Source: Actinomycetospora callitridis (GTDB taxonomy: Bacteria; Actinomycetota; Actinomycetes; Mycobacteriales; Pseudonocardiaceae). From it: a DNA stretch of 64,000 nt. A program made the translations under genes and the position numbers. Location: the NCBI RefSeq assembly GCF_028737265.1, contig NZ_JAQZAK010000009.1, positions 62,001 to 126,000 of the forward strand, written 5' to 3'. The notes under the pieces were generated by a model. It was not told the DNA's origin and did not search any database. It was given only the letters and a program-made list of their open reading frames with translations. How positions within the stretch are numbered: the first letter of the stretch is position 1; each line of letters begins with the position of its first letter. Shown here piece after piece: positions 52,088 through 61,156 of the stretch.

Positions 52088-53272
52088 GTGAGCGCCGACG
52101 TCTCGACCGCCGAATCCACCGCCGGGATCGGGCGAGCCCGCACGCTGCTGCTCGCCGTGGTGTGCGGCGCCGCGGTGGCGAACATCTACTACGCGCAGCC
52201 CCTGCTGCACACGATCGGCGAGGAGTTCGGCGTCGGCAACGGCACCGCCGCGCTGCTCGTCACGGCCTCGCAGGTGGGCTACGCGCTCGCGCTCGCCTTC
52301 GTCGTCCCGCTCGGCGACCTGCTCGAGCGCCGACGGCTGGTGAGCCTGCTGCTGCTCGGGTGCGCCGTGGTGCTCGGGCTGGCCGCGGCGGCGCCCGGGT
52401 TCGCGCTGCTCGCCACGGCCGTCGCGCTGGTCGGGGTGACCTCGGCCGTCGCGCAGGTCGCGGTGCCGCTCGCGGCGCAGCTGGCCGGCGACCACGAGCG
52501 CGGCCGCGTCGTGGGCACCGTGATGAGCGGCCTGCTCATCGGCATCCTCGGGGCGCGGACGGTCGCCGGGTTCGTGGCCGAGGCCGGCGGGTGGCGCTGG
52601 GTCTTCGCGCTGGCTGCGGGCGTCATGGTGGCGCTGGCGGTGGTGGTTCGCCTGGTGCTGCCGGTCGTCCCGCCCACCGAGTCGACGAGCTACCCGCGCC
52701 TGCTGGGCTCGGTGCTCGGCCTCGTGCGCCACGAGCCGGAGCTGCGCCGGCGGATGCTGCTGGGTGCGGTCGGCATGGGGTGCTTCACGATCCTGTGGAC
52801 CTCGGCCGACTTCCTGCTCTCCGCGCCGCCCTACGGCTTCGGTCCGGCGGTCGTCGGCCTGTTCGGCCTCGCGGGCCTGGCGGGGGCGGCGATGGCGCCG
52901 CTCGCGGGCCGGCTGGCCGACCGCGGCCACGGGCGGCTCGTCGTCACCCTGGGGCTGGTGGTGCTCGTGGCCAGCTGGGCGCTGCTCGGGCTCGGCGGGG
53001 CGTCGATCGTGGCGCTGATCGCGGGCGTCGTCGTGCTCGACCTCGCCCAGCAGAGCCTGCAGATCAGCCACCAGAGCGTCATCTACGCGCTCGCGCCGCA
53101 GGCCCGCAGCCGCATCACCACCGCGTTCATGACCTCGGTGTTCATCGGCGGCACGCTGGCCTCGGCGGCGACGTCGGTCGTCTACCCCGCGGGCGGCTGG
53201 CTCGGCGTGTGCGTCCTCGGCGGCGCCGTCGCCCTCGTCGGCCTCGGCGTCTGGTTCCTGCCCCGTACGTGA
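52088..53272 (+). CDS. MFS transporter (12-span, NepI/YfcJ-like)
   Basis: 394 residues. After a short cytoplasmic tail the first span ends VANIYYAQPLLHTIGEEFGV, a signature of one MFS_1 subgroup of drug/sugar-efflux antiporters; motif A is VVPLGDLLERRRL. About twelve spans are visible. Substrate unknown. The GTG at 52088 has no strong ribosome site. The gene's TGA lies within an 18-bp-arm hairpin shared with the convergent IclR gene. Confidence 0.9.
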   Translation: MSADVSTAESTAGIGRARTLLLAVVCGAAVANIYYAQPLLHTIGEEFGVGNGTAALLVTASQVGYALALAFVVPLGDLLERRRLVSLLLLGCAVVLGLAAAAPGFALLATAVALVGVTSAVAQVAVPLAAQLAGDHERGRVVGTVMSGLLIGILGARTVAGFVAEAGGWRWVFALAAGVMVALAVVVRLVLPVVPPTESTSYPRLLGSVLGLVRHEPELRRRMLLGAVGMGCFTILWTSADFLLSAPPYGFGPAVVGLFGLAGLAGAAMAPLAGRLADRGHGRLVVTLGLVVLVASWALLGLGGASIVALIAGVVVLDLAQQSLQISHQSVIYALAPQARSRITTAFMTSVFIGGTLASAATSVVYPAGGWLGVCVLGGAVALVGLGVWFLPRT

Positions 53273-53308
53273 GCGAAGTTCCCGGCTATGGCCGGGAACT
53301 TCGCTCAC
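53269..53308. terminator. bidirectional hairpin containing both convergent stop codons
   Basis: GTGAGCGAAGTTCCCGGC (53269-53286) pairs perfectly with GCCGGGAACTTCGCTCAC (53291-53308) around a TATG loop. The TGA of the MFS gene (53270-53272) and the TGA of the iclR-like gene (minus, 53305-53307) occupy matching positions in the two arms. It can end transcripts from both sides; no T-tract follows. Confidence 0.8.
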
Positions 53309-54018
53309 GGGGGAGAGAGGTGCGCGGAGAGGTCGCTCGCGGCCGCGGCGGTGGCGGCGGCGTGGGCGGCGAGGTGGGGGCGCAGGCGCGGCGCGGGGCC
53401 GGACACGGTGAGCGCGGCCACGATCCCGCCGTGGAACCCGCGCACCGGGGCGGCCGCGCCGGCGAGCGTGAGGTCGAACTCGCCGTCCACCACGGCGTGG
53501 CCCGCCGCGCGCACCCGCGCGAGGATCTCGGGTTCGGCGCCGACCGCCCGGGCGGCCGCCTCGTCGCGCTCGGAGAGCAGCACCCGGCCCGTCGACGTCG
53601 TCGCCGCCGGGATGTCGTCGACGTCGAAGCGCGCCCGGGCGGGCCCACCGCCGGCGTCGGCGGTCAGCAGCGTGGCCACGCGGGCCCCGTGCAGGCGGCA
53701 GAGGGACGCCTGCTCGCCGGTGCGCGCGGCGAGGGCGATGAGCGCGGGGCGGGCCAGCGCGACCAGGCGGGCCTCGGTGGTGCGGGCGGCGAAGGCGTAG
53801 AGCCGCCAGCCGAGGGCGTAGCGCCGGCTCGCCGGGTCGCGCTCGACGAGGCCCTCCTCCTCGAGGGCGGCGAGGGCCCGCGACACCTGGCTGGGCTGGC
53901 GACCGGTCTCCTCGGCCACCCGGGCCACGCCGAGCCCGGCCGTCAGCGCCTCGGGCGAGGACAGCACGTCGAGCAGCTCCATGTCGCGGCGCAGGCCCGC
54001 CGAGCGGGGCCCTGTCAC
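53305..54018 (-). CDS. IclR family transcriptional regulator
   Basis: 237 residues. Winged helix: LLDVLSSPEALTAGLGVARV, AEETGRQPSQVSRALAALEE, EGLVERDPASRRYALGWRLY. The GAF-like effector domain follows (SLCRLHGARVATLLTADAGG, AATTSTGRVLLSERDEAAAR). GTG at 54018 overlaps the upstream membrane-protein stop by 4 bp. Being close to the enolase-superfamily and iron-ADH genes, it is a candidate regulator of sugar-acid catabolism, which IclR proteins often control. Confidence 0.9.
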   Translation of the reverse strand: MTGPRSAGLRRDMELLDVLSSPEALTAGLGVARVAEETGRQPSQVSRALAALEEEGLVERDPASRRYALGWRLYAFAARTTEARLVALARPALIALAARTGEQASLCRLHGARVATLLTADAGGGPARARFDVDDIPAATTSTGRVLLSERDEAAARAVGAEPEILARVRAAGHAVVDGEFDLTLAGAAAPVRGFHGGIVAALTVSGPAPRLRPHLAAHAAATAAAASDLSAHLSPP

Positions 54019-54482
54019 GACGCCAGCCCCAGCATCACCAGCGCCACGGCCCCGCCGAGCGTCCAGGCCGCGGTGCGCCACCAGTTGGTGCGCGTGAGCC
54101 GCGCGTGCACGGCCGGGTCCCACCCCTGCGCGAGCCGCCGGTGGCACGGCACCGAGACGGCGACGGTCACGCCCACCGTGGCGGCCCCGCACAGCCCCGC
54201 CGCGAGCGCGAGCACGAACGGGACGCCGGGCGGCCGCCACACGAGCAGCACCGCGCACGTCAGCCCCTGCACCGCCCAGGGCCCGCTGACCAGCAGGCCC
54301 ATGATCCGCGTGTGCCGGTCGTGCACCGCCCCCCAGTCGCTCCCGACCATGTGGGCGAACCCGGGGTAGACGAGCAGCTGGATCATCCAGACCAGCCCGA
54401 CGCAGAACCAGACGGCGGCGAGGTGCAGGCCCAGCACGGCCGTCCCCAGCAGACCCGTCCCCAGCAGCGGAGTTGCGCTCAC
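54015..54482 (-). CDS. four-span membrane protein of unknown function
   Basis: 155 residues with spans LGLHLAAVWFCVGLVWMIQL, AVQGLTCAVLLVWRPPGVPF, LALAAGLCGAATVGVTVAVS and WWRTAAWTLGGAVALVMLGL, resembling DUF1772-like proteins. It shares a transcript with the IclR gene downstream (4-bp overlap). It is divergent from the enolase-superfamily gene across 74 bp. Function unknown. Confidence 0.78.
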   Translation of the reverse strand: MSATPLLGTGLLGTAVLGLHLAAVWFCVGLVWMIQLLVYPGFAHMVGSDWGAVHDRHTRIMGLLVSGPWAVQGLTCAVLLVWRPPGVPFVLALAAGLCGAATVGVTVAVSVPCHRRLAQGWDPAVHARLTRTNWWRTAAWTLGGAVALVMLGLAS

Positions 54483-54556
54483 CGCACGGATTCTTGCCCC
54501 ACCCGTCGGCGGCTCCTCTACTGACCCGCGCCGGACCGCGAGGGGGACAGGCCGAC

Positions 54557-55642
54557 GTGAAGATCACCGACATCCGTCTCGAGCACCGCGAGACCGTCCT
54601 CGACCCGCCCTGCCACGCCGCCTGGGACCCCGAGCCCCGCACCCGCTTCGACGCGACGATCGTGCGCGTCGAGACCGACGAGGGCGTCGTCGGCGTCGGC
54701 TCGGGCGACACCATGGCCGGGTTCGACAGCTACCGCGAGCTCTTCCTCGGCACCGACCCGCTCGCCACCGAGCTGCAGGTGCGACGCATCGAGTCGATCG
54801 GCTTCCACGCCGGCCGGTTCTGGCCGCTCGAGTCCGCGCTCTGGGACATCGTCGGCCAGGTCGCCGGCCTGCCCGTCGCCACGCTCTTCGGCGGCGTCAC
54901 CGACCGCGTACCCGTCTACGCGTCCTGGTGCTCCGAGCAGCCGCCCGGACGCCGGGCGGAGGACGCCCACCGGCTGGTGGAGGACGGCATCCGGGCCGTC
55001 AAGATCCGGGCCCACCCGCGGCGTCTGCGCCAGGGCGTCGCGGCCGTCGCCGCCGTCCGCGAGGCCGTCGGCGACCGGCTCGACATCATGGTCGACCTCA
55101 ACCAGGCCTGGCGGATGGGCGGCGACGTCACCGAGCCGCTCGAGCTCGCCGAGGTCCGGCGGGTCGTCCGCCGCCTCGCCGAGTACGAGGTCGCCTGGGT
55201 CGAGGAGCCGCTGCCCTACGCCGACGTCGACGGGCACCGCCTGCTGCGCGCGGACAACCCGGGTGTGCGGATCGCGGCGGGGGAGATGCTGGACTCCCTG
55301 CCGCAGACCCTGGCGCTCCTCGAGGCCGACGCGCTGGACGTCTACCAGGCCGACGTCGTGCTCGCCCTCGGGATGACGCGGTCCCGACAGCTCGCCGAGG
55401 CCGCCCGCGCGCGGCACCGCCGCTTCACCCCGCACACCTGGACCAACGGCCTGGGCCTGCTCGCGAACCTGCACGTCGCCGCCGGCGTCGGTGCCGGTCC
55501 CTACCTGGAGTTCCCCGACGACCCGGCCGGCGGCTGGACCCCGGAGCGCCGCGACTTCCTGCTCGCCGAGCCGCTGCGCCCCGACCCCGACGGCATGCTC
55601 GTCGTGCCCGAGGCGCCCGGGCTGGGCGCCGTGCTCGCCTGA
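54557..55642 (+). CDS. enolase-superfamily (mandelate racemase/muconate lactonizing) enzyme
   Basis: 361 residues. The capping domain (TDIRLEHRETVLDPPCHAAW, VGVGSGDTMAGFDSYRELFL) and barrel are complete. Metal ligands appear in IMVDLNQAWRM (Asp), WVEEPLPYAD (Glu) and RIAAGEMLDS (Glu); the acid/base set includes Lys in AVKIRAHP and His in FTPHTWTNG. It probably dehydrates or epimerises a sugar acid. GTG 54557 follows GGGGGA. The iron alcohol dehydrogenase lies 127 bp downstream, after a 10-bp tandem repeat. Confidence 0.91.
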   Translation: MKITDIRLEHRETVLDPPCHAAWDPEPRTRFDATIVRVETDEGVVGVGSGDTMAGFDSYRELFLGTDPLATELQVRRIESIGFHAGRFWPLESALWDIVGQVAGLPVATLFGGVTDRVPVYASWCSEQPPGRRAEDAHRLVEDGIRAVKIRAHPRRLRQGVAAVAAVREAVGDRLDIMVDLNQAWRMGGDVTEPLELAEVRRVVRRLAEYEVAWVEEPLPYADVDGHRLLRADNPGVRIAAGEMLDSLPQTLALLEADALDVYQADVVLALGMTRSRQLAEAARARHRRFTPHTWTNGLGLLANLHVAAGVGAGPYLEFPDDPAGGWTPERRDFLLAEPLRPDPDGMLVVPEAPGLGAVLA

Positions 55643-55701
55643 CGGGCACCCCCGAGACGGCGGTCCCGGCTCCGACCCCCCCCGCGGCGCCGGGATCGCC
55701 A

Positions 55702-55736
55702 CCCACCGACAGCCACCGACAGCCACCGACAGCCAC
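55702..55736. repeat. 10-bp tandem repeat, about 3.5 copies
   Basis: CCACCGACAG is repeated three times from 55704 to 55733, with partial copies at the ends, between the enolase-like and iron-ADH genes. The exact 10-bp period keeps each copy near the same helix face. It may be a protein-binding array or simple slippage product. Confidence 0.8.
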
Positions 55737-55769
55737 AGAGAAGAACCGCACACCCGCAGGAGGAGTCCC

Positions 55770-56948
55770 GTGACCGGCACGGCCGACCGCACCGACGTCC
55801 ACGCCCCCTGCGCCGGCGTCGCCGCCGGCACCGCGTTCCTGTCCGGCCCCGGGCCGGTCGTCGACTTCGGGCCCGGCGCGGTGGCCCGAATCCCCGCGCA
55901 CCTCGCCGCGCTGTCCGCGCGGCGGGTGCTCGTGGTCACCGACCCCGGCCTGCGCGCCGCCGGGGTCGTGGACGCCGTCGTCGGGCCGCTCGCCGCCACG
56001 GGCGCGGTCGTCGAGGTGTTCGACGCGGTGCGCGGCAACCCCACGGTGGCCGTCGTCGAGGACGGCGCCGAGCAGGCGCGGGCCCTGGGCCTCGACGCGG
56101 TGCTCGCGCTCGGGGGCGGGTCGAGCCTCGACGCCGCCAAGGGGATCGCGCTGCTCGCGCCGTCGCCCGGCGCCCGGGCCGACGGCAGCGGGGTGACGCC
56201 CGCGGCGGGGCTCCCGCTCGTGGCCGTCCCGACCACGGCGGGCACGGGGGCCGAGACGAACGGCTTCGGGGTGCTCGAGGACCCCGCGAACCGGCAGAAG
56301 GTCTACTGCGGCGACGCGAGCGTCGTGCCCCGGGTCGCCGTGCTCGACCCGGAGCTCACGCTCGGCCTGCCGCCCGCGGCCACCGCCGCGACCGGCGTCG
56401 ACGCGCTGGTGCACGGCATCGAGTCGCTGGCCTCGCGCGGCCGGGACCCGATGTCCGAGGCGTTCGCCGCCGAGGCCGTCCGCCGGGCGTGGGTGTGGTT
56501 GCCGGTGGCGGTCGCCGACGGGAGCGACCCGCGGGCGCGCGCCGAGATGCTCGTCGCGGCACACCTGGCCGGGCAGGCGCTCACGCGCAGCGGGCTCGGC
56601 CTGGTGCACGGGCTCGCGCACGCCCTGAGCCTGCACACCGGCGCGGTGCACGGGCCGGCCCTGGCCGCCGTGCTACCGGAGGTGGTGGCGTGGTCGCTCG
56701 ACGCCGACCCCGCGGGGTGGGGACGCGCCGCCGAGGCCGTAGGCCTGTCCCGGCCCGCCGCCCTGCCCGACGCGCTGGGAGGCCTGCTCGAGCAGGTCGA
56801 CACGCGGGTCTCGGTGGCCGACCTGGGCGCGGCCCCCGACGACCGCGAGGCCCTGGCGCGCACGGCGCTGGCCGACCCGGTCAGCCGCAACGCCCCGCGG
56901 CACCCGGCGTCGGTGGCCGAGCTCGTGGAGCTGCTCGGACGCTGCTGA
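55770..56948 (+). CDS. iron-containing alcohol dehydrogenase
   Basis: 392 residues, typical of family III dehydrogenases. NAD-binding loop LGGGSSLDAAKGIALL and PTTAGTGAETNGFGV are clear. Iron ligands are expected in ATGVDALVHGIESLA (Asp, His) and GLVHGLAHALSLHTGAVHGP (two His). It interconverts an alcohol and aldehyde with NAD(P). GTG 55770 follows GGAGGAG. With the enolase-superfamily enzyme just upstream and an IclR regulator nearby it may belong to a sugar-acid or diol pathway. Confidence 0.93.
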   Translation: MTGTADRTDVHAPCAGVAAGTAFLSGPGPVVDFGPGAVARIPAHLAALSARRVLVVTDPGLRAAGVVDAVVGPLAATGAVVEVFDAVRGNPTVAVVEDGAEQARALGLDAVLALGGGSSLDAAKGIALLAPSPGARADGSGVTPAAGLPLVAVPTTAGTGAETNGFGVLEDPANRQKVYCGDASVVPRVAVLDPELTLGLPPAATAATGVDALVHGIESLASRGRDPMSEAFAAEAVRRAWVWLPVAVADGSDPRARAEMLVAAHLAGQALTRSGLGLVHGLAHALSLHTGAVHGPALAAVLPEVVAWSLDADPAGWGRAAEAVGLSRPAALPDALGGLLEQVDTRVSVADLGAAPDDREALARTALADPVSRNAPRHPASVAELVELLGRC

Positions 56949-57091
56949 CACACCCCGGGAGCCGCCCGGACGTGGGCGAGGTCACGGATCGGGGCACCCG
57001 GTGGCGGTGTGGGGCCCGGCTTTGAGGTCCTGCAACAGGTTTCGCCCCGGAGTCCTCACTCCTCGCGTAGCCCGTGCGTCGGCGCGGTCCC

Positions 57092-57158
57092 TACCGTCGG
57101 GGACGTGATCAGCAGCGGGCCGACGGGCGCTCGCCCAGCTCCCCCCGGACTCCCGTAG
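57092..57158 (+). promoter_or_regulatory. possible leaderless upstream ORF before the desaturase
   Basis: TACCGT (57092-57097) lies 7 nt before GTG 57105, which opens a 17-codon frame (VISSGPTGARPAPPGLP, TAG at 57156-57158) ending 15 bp before the desaturase GTG. If real, the message would begin with this Pro-rich peptide. The remaining 56949-57091 holds no gene. Confidence 0.35.
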
Positions 57159-57173
57159 GACAGAGGAGGCCTC

Positions 57174-58421
57174 GTGACCACCCTCGAGACCATTCCCGAG
57201 CACATCACCCGCATCAACCAGGCCAAGACGCCGATGGGCCCCGGCCGCCCCGGGGCCAGCACCGCGCACATCACGCCGTCGACCGAGCACCTGTCGACCG
57301 AGGACATCGAACGCCTCGGTGCCGAGCTCGAGGTCCTGCGTGACCAGGTCATGTCGTCGCTCGGCGACGACGACGCGCGCTACATCCGCCGCGTCATCCG
57401 TACCCAGCGTGGCCTCGAGGCGGCGGGACGCGTCCTGCTGCTCGGCGCGCTGTTCCCGCCGGCGTTCCTGGTCGGCACCGCGTCGCTGGCCCTGGCCAAG
57501 ATCCTCGAGAACATGGAGATCGGCCACAACGTCCTGCACGGCCAGTGGGACTGGATGCGCGACCCGGAGATCAACTCCACCACCTGGGAGTGGGACCACG
57601 TCTCCACGGCCCGGAGCTGGCAGCAGACCCACAACTACCTGCACCACACGTACACCAACGTGCACGGCAAGGACCGGGACATCGGCTACAACGTGCTGCG
57701 GGTCGACCCCGACCAGCCGTGGGAGCCCATCTACCTGTTCCAGACCTTCACCAACGCCGGCCTCGCCATGATCTTCGAGTGGGGCATCGCGGCCTTCGAC
57801 CTCGAGATCGACCAGGTCCAGCGCGGCGAGAAGACCTGGGCCGAGAAGATGCCCGAGCTCAAGGCGATGGGCCGCAAGGCCGGCAAGCAGGCCCTCAAGG
57901 ACTTCGTGGTCTTCCCCGCGCTGTCCGGGCCCTCGTTCGTGCCGGCGCTGGTCGGCGGACTGCTCGCCAACCTCGTCCGCAACGTCTGGTCCCACGCGGT
58001 GATCTTCTGCGGTCACTTCCCCGTCGAGGTGGAGACCTTCGACGAGGAGCGGCTGGAGAACGAGACGCAGGCCGAGTGGTACGTCCGTCAGATGCTGGGC
58101 TCGGCCAACATCGAGGGCTCGAAGCTCCTGCACATCATGACCGGGAACCTCTCGCACCAGATCGAGCACCACCTCTTCCCGGACATGCCCTCGAACCGCT
58201 ACGGCACCATCGCGCCGCAGGTCCGCGACCTGTGCCGCCGCTACGGGCTGCCGTACCACGCGGGCCCGATGTGGAAGCAGTACGGCGGCGTGCTCGCCAA
58301 GATCGCCCGCCTGTCGTTCCCCGGCGGCCACAAGGGCCTCGCCAAGCGGCGCCTGCGGGCGCTGCCGTTCGGCCGCCGGCGCGCCGAGTCGCTCGACGCC
58401 GCCGCCCCGGCCGCGGCCTGA
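57174..58421 (+). CDS. membrane fatty-acid (acyl-CoA) desaturase
   Basis: 415 residues. The three di-iron histidine boxes are present: GHNVLHGQWDW (box 1), HNYLHHTYTN (box 2) and SHQIEHHLFPDMP (box 3). The arrangement matches actinobacterial DesA3-type linoleoyl-CoA/stearoyl-CoA desaturases. It introduces a double bond into membrane-lipid acyl chains and needs an electron donor not encoded nearby. GTG 57174 follows AGAGGAGG. The transcript ends in a 9-bp-stem hairpin at 58434. Confidence 0.94.
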   Translation: MTTLETIPEHITRINQAKTPMGPGRPGASTAHITPSTEHLSTEDIERLGAELEVLRDQVMSSLGDDDARYIRRVIRTQRGLEAAGRVLLLGALFPPAFLVGTASLALAKILENMEIGHNVLHGQWDWMRDPEINSTTWEWDHVSTARSWQQTHNYLHHTYTNVHGKDRDIGYNVLRVDPDQPWEPIYLFQTFTNAGLAMIFEWGIAAFDLEIDQVQRGEKTWAEKMPELKAMGRKAGKQALKDFVVFPALSGPSFVPALVGGLLANLVRNVWSHAVIFCGHFPVEVETFDEERLENETQAEWYVRQMLGSANIEGSKLLHIMTGNLSHQIEHHLFPDMPSNRYGTIAPQVRDLCRRYGLPYHAGPMWKQYGGVLAKIARLSFPGGHKGLAKRRLRALPFGRRRAESLDAAAPAAA

Positions 58422-58433
58422 CGACCTCCGGTT

Positions 58434-58456
58434 GCAGCGAACGGGCTGTTCGCTGC
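58434..58456 (+). terminator. terminator hairpin after the desaturase gene
   Basis: GCAGCGAAC (58434-58442) pairs with GTTCGCTGC (58448-58456) around GGGCT, followed by TTCT. It lies 12 bp after the desaturase stop and 38 bp before the end of the convergent PucR gene, and may serve both. Confidence 0.65.
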
Positions 58457-58494
58457 TTCTAGGCGCACGAAGTCCCCGTTCGCGCCCGGGTGGC

Positions 58495-59703
58495 TCAGCC
58501 CTCCGCGAGGGTGGGCCCCCCGGCGCGCAGGGCGAGGGCGACCTCGAGGCGGCCCTCCGGGTCGTCCAGCACCCCGGCGAACGCCTCCTTGAGGCGCGCG
58601 AGCCGGTAGCGCACGGTCTGCGGGTGCACGTGCAGGCGCGTGGCGGCCTCGCCGACGTCGCCGTGCGCGTCGAGCCACGCCGTCAGCGTCGTCACCGCGC
58701 GGTCGCGGGCCGCCGACGTCATGCGCCGCAGGGGCTCGAGGCGCTGGGCCACGAGGTCGGCGGTGAGCGTGACGTCCGCGTGCAGGAGCAGGGCGAGCAG
58801 GTGGTCCTCGGAGCGCACGAGGCCCTCGTCGCCCAGGTGGCCCTCGAGGTGCAGGGCCCAGGTGGCGCGGGCGCGGGCGACGGTGCGCGGCACCTGGTCC
58901 GGCTCCACCGTCGGCCCGAGCACCGCCGTGGTGCCGCGCAGCGCGTCGGCCACGACCTCGAGCCGCCCCGGTCCCTCCGGATCGGGGAGGAAGACCACGC
59001 CGAGACGGTCGACGACCGACCCCGCGACGTCCGGGGGCAGGCGCCGGCACACCAGCGGCAGCGACTCCTCGCTGGTCACCAGCGCGGCGACCGTCTTCGG
59101 CGTCGACCAGCCCGCCTCGCGGGCCAGCGCCTCGAGCTCGGCGCCGTCGGGGGCGGGCGTGCGGCACAGGCGCTCGACGAGGGCGTGCTGCCGCGCCTGG
59201 CGTGACCCCGCGGCCAGCGACTGCTCGTAGGCGTAGCCCGAGACGGACGCCGCGGCGAGCTGCTCGATGTAGGCGAAGAGCGCCTCGGCGAGGCGGAAGA
59301 TCGACTCCGCCTCGAGCCCGTGCTCGCCGCTCGTGCCCGCGATGCGGCGCCACAGCACCCGCGAGCCGATGCGGTAGGCGCTCTGCAGGGCGTCCATGGT
59401 GCGGCCGTGGCGGTGCTCGACGCGGCCGAGCTCGAAGTAGACGGTGGTGTCGGGCAGGGCGGCGTCGGTGCCGAGCAGGTCGAGGAACTGGTCGAGCGCC
59501 ACGGAGACCCCGAGCCGGATGCGCCGGCCGAACTCGCCGTTCATCGACAGCGCGTACTCGGCGACCTCGGCGCGGACCTCGGCGATGATCTCGTCGCCGG
59601 TGCCGAGGACCACGGGGCGCAGCCGATCGCGGGCCGTGTCGGGGACGTCGGCCCACGGGTGCCGTCGCGGGGCGTCCGACGCCGCGCACACACCGTCGCT
59701 CAC
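58495..59703 (-). CDS. PucR family transcriptional regulator
   Basis: 402 residues. The N-terminal half is a GAF-like RsbRD-type helical sensor (VEHRHGRTMDALQSAYRIGS). The C-terminal PucR helix-turn-helix is clear: LTAWLDAHGDVGEAATRLHV, HPQTVRYRLARLKEAF. GTG 59703 is chosen; a much longer frame upstream has no homology. It converges on the desaturase gene and may regulate lipid genes, but there is no direct evidence. Confidence 0.9.
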   Translation of the reverse strand: MSDGVCAASDAPRRHPWADVPDTARDRLRPVVLGTGDEIIAEVRAEVAEYALSMNGEFGRRIRLGVSVALDQFLDLLGTDAALPDTTVYFELGRVEHRHGRTMDALQSAYRIGSRVLWRRIAGTSGEHGLEAESIFRLAEALFAYIEQLAAASVSGYAYEQSLAAGSRQARQHALVERLCRTPAPDGAELEALAREAGWSTPKTVAALVTSEESLPLVCRRLPPDVAGSVVDRLGVVFLPDPEGPGRLEVVADALRGTTAVLGPTVEPDQVPRTVARARATWALHLEGHLGDEGLVRSEDHLLALLLHADVTLTADLVAQRLEPLRRMTSAARDRAVTTLTAWLDAHGDVGEAATRLHVHPQTVRYRLARLKEAFAGVLDDPEGRLEVALALRAGGPTLAEG

Positions 59704-59853
59704 GCGCCCAGTGTCGCAGGATCGGGCGAAGACGCCAGGACGGACGATGGCGGGCCCCGTCACCTTCTCTCCCGTCGCGTGCGTGCCGTGTCGTGCGCGA
59801 CTCCCCCCGGGCCGTGGCGCGGGCCCGGTCCGGGGGAGGGCCAGGATGGTGGG

Positions 59854-61119
59854 GTGCACCGGTCCGCGCAGGCGCTCCTCGCGGCGGTCCGGGCACCCGG
59901 CGCCCGGCCGGCGCTCGCGGTCGGCGCGGTCGCCGCCCTGATCGCGGGCGCGGGCCTGCGGCCGCTGACCCGGCGCTGGCCGGCGGCGGTCCTGGGGAGC
60001 CTGCTGTCCTCGACGGCCACCGAGACCCCGCGCGCCACGGCGGTGCTCCTCGGCTCGGCGGCCGGCGTGGCCGCCCGCCGCGGGGCGCTGTGGAACCCGG
60101 CGGGGCAGGCGGGGCTCGCCGTGACCGCGGGCGCGGTCGGGGTGCTGCTCACCCTGGACCGCCGGGCGCGCGCCGACTCCGAGGTCCTCGCCGAGGCGCT
60201 GCGCGCCGAGATCGGCCCGGTGGAGCTCCCGGCGCGGGCCGGCGTCGTGCGCTCCGTGCTCGCGCGCCACTGGTACGCGACGGCCCGCGACGTCGCCTAC
60301 GGCCCGGATCCGGTGGCGAACCTCCTCGACGTCTGGCGCGACCCGCTGCTGCCCGCCGACGCCGGGGCGCCGGTGCTGCTGCAGATCCACGGCGGGGCAT
60401 GGTCGTCGGGCAGCAAGGCCGCCGACGCCCACCCGCTGATGGCGCACATGGTCGAGCGCGGCTGGGTGTGCGTCAGCGTCGACTACCGCCTCGGGCCCGC
60501 CGAGCGCTGGCCCGCGCAGATCGTCGACGTCAAGCGCGCGCTGGCCTGGACGCGCGCCAACATCGCCGACCACGGCGGCGACCCGGCCCGCATCGCGATC
60601 ACGGGCGGGTCGTCCGGCGCCCACCTCGCCGCGCTCGCCGCGCTCACCCCCGGGGCCTGGCAGCCCGGGTTCCCGGACGCCGACACCTCGGTCGCCGCCG
60701 CCGTCTGCCTCTACGGCATCTACGACCTGACCAGCGACGACGGCAGCGGCACCCTCGACGAGCTGCTGGCCGAGACGATGATGCCCACCGCGCTGGTCGA
60801 GGACGCCCACCCGTACGTGGCCGCCTCCCCGGCGGCGCGCGTGCACCCCGACGCCCCGCCGTTCATGGTGCTGCACGGCTCCGCCGACGCGATCGTCGTG
60901 CCCGCGCAGAGCCGCGCGTTCGTCAGCCGGCTGCGGGCGGTGTCGACGGCGCCGGTGGTGCACGCCGAGCTCGCGCACGCCCAGCACGGCTTCGACCTCG
61001 TGCCCACGCCCCGCACCCTCGCCGCCGTGCGGGCGATCGCCGCCTTCCTGGAGGCGGTGGTGGGGCGGGGGACGCCGCGCTCGGGCCGGGCGGACACGGT
61101 GGTCGCGGGCGCTCGATAA
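59854..61119 (+). CDS. membrane-anchored alpha/beta hydrolase (HSL/BD-FAE-type esterase)
   Basis: 421 residues. The N-terminal 110 residues hold about three hydrophobic spans (LAVGAVAALIAGAGL, AVLLGSAAGVAA, AGLAVTAGAVGVLLTL). The catalytic domain has the HGG oxyanion motif LLQIHGGAWSSGS, nucleophile GGSSGAHLAALAAL, acid in VLHGSADAIV and base in AHAQHGFDLV. It hydrolyses acyl esters at the membrane. GTG 59854 follows GGATGGTGGG; its start is tentative. The thrS gene begins 37 bp after its TAA. Confidence 0.88.
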   Translation: MHRSAQALLAAVRAPGARPALAVGAVAALIAGAGLRPLTRRWPAAVLGSLLSSTATETPRATAVLLGSAAGVAARRGALWNPAGQAGLAVTAGAVGVLLTLDRRARADSEVLAEALRAEIGPVELPARAGVVRSVLARHWYATARDVAYGPDPVANLLDVWRDPLLPADAGAPVLLQIHGGAWSSGSKAADAHPLMAHMVERGWVCVSVDYRLGPAERWPAQIVDVKRALAWTRANIADHGGDPARIAITGGSSGAHLAALAALTPGAWQPGFPDADTSVAAAVCLYGIYDLTSDDGSGTLDELLAETMMPTALVEDAHPYVAASPAARVHPDAPPFMVLHGSADAIVVPAQSRAFVSRLRAVSTAPVVHAELAHAQHGFDLVPTPRTLAAVRAIAAFLEAVVGRGTPRSGRADTVVAGAR

Positions 61120-61156
61120 GCTCGACGGACCACCCTCGATGTTTCGGAGATCCGCC

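Noticed and set aside
58431..58470. GTTCGCTGC/CCCGTTCGC repeats as possible attachment site
   Set aside because: Explained by a simple 9-bp terminator hairpin after the desaturase.
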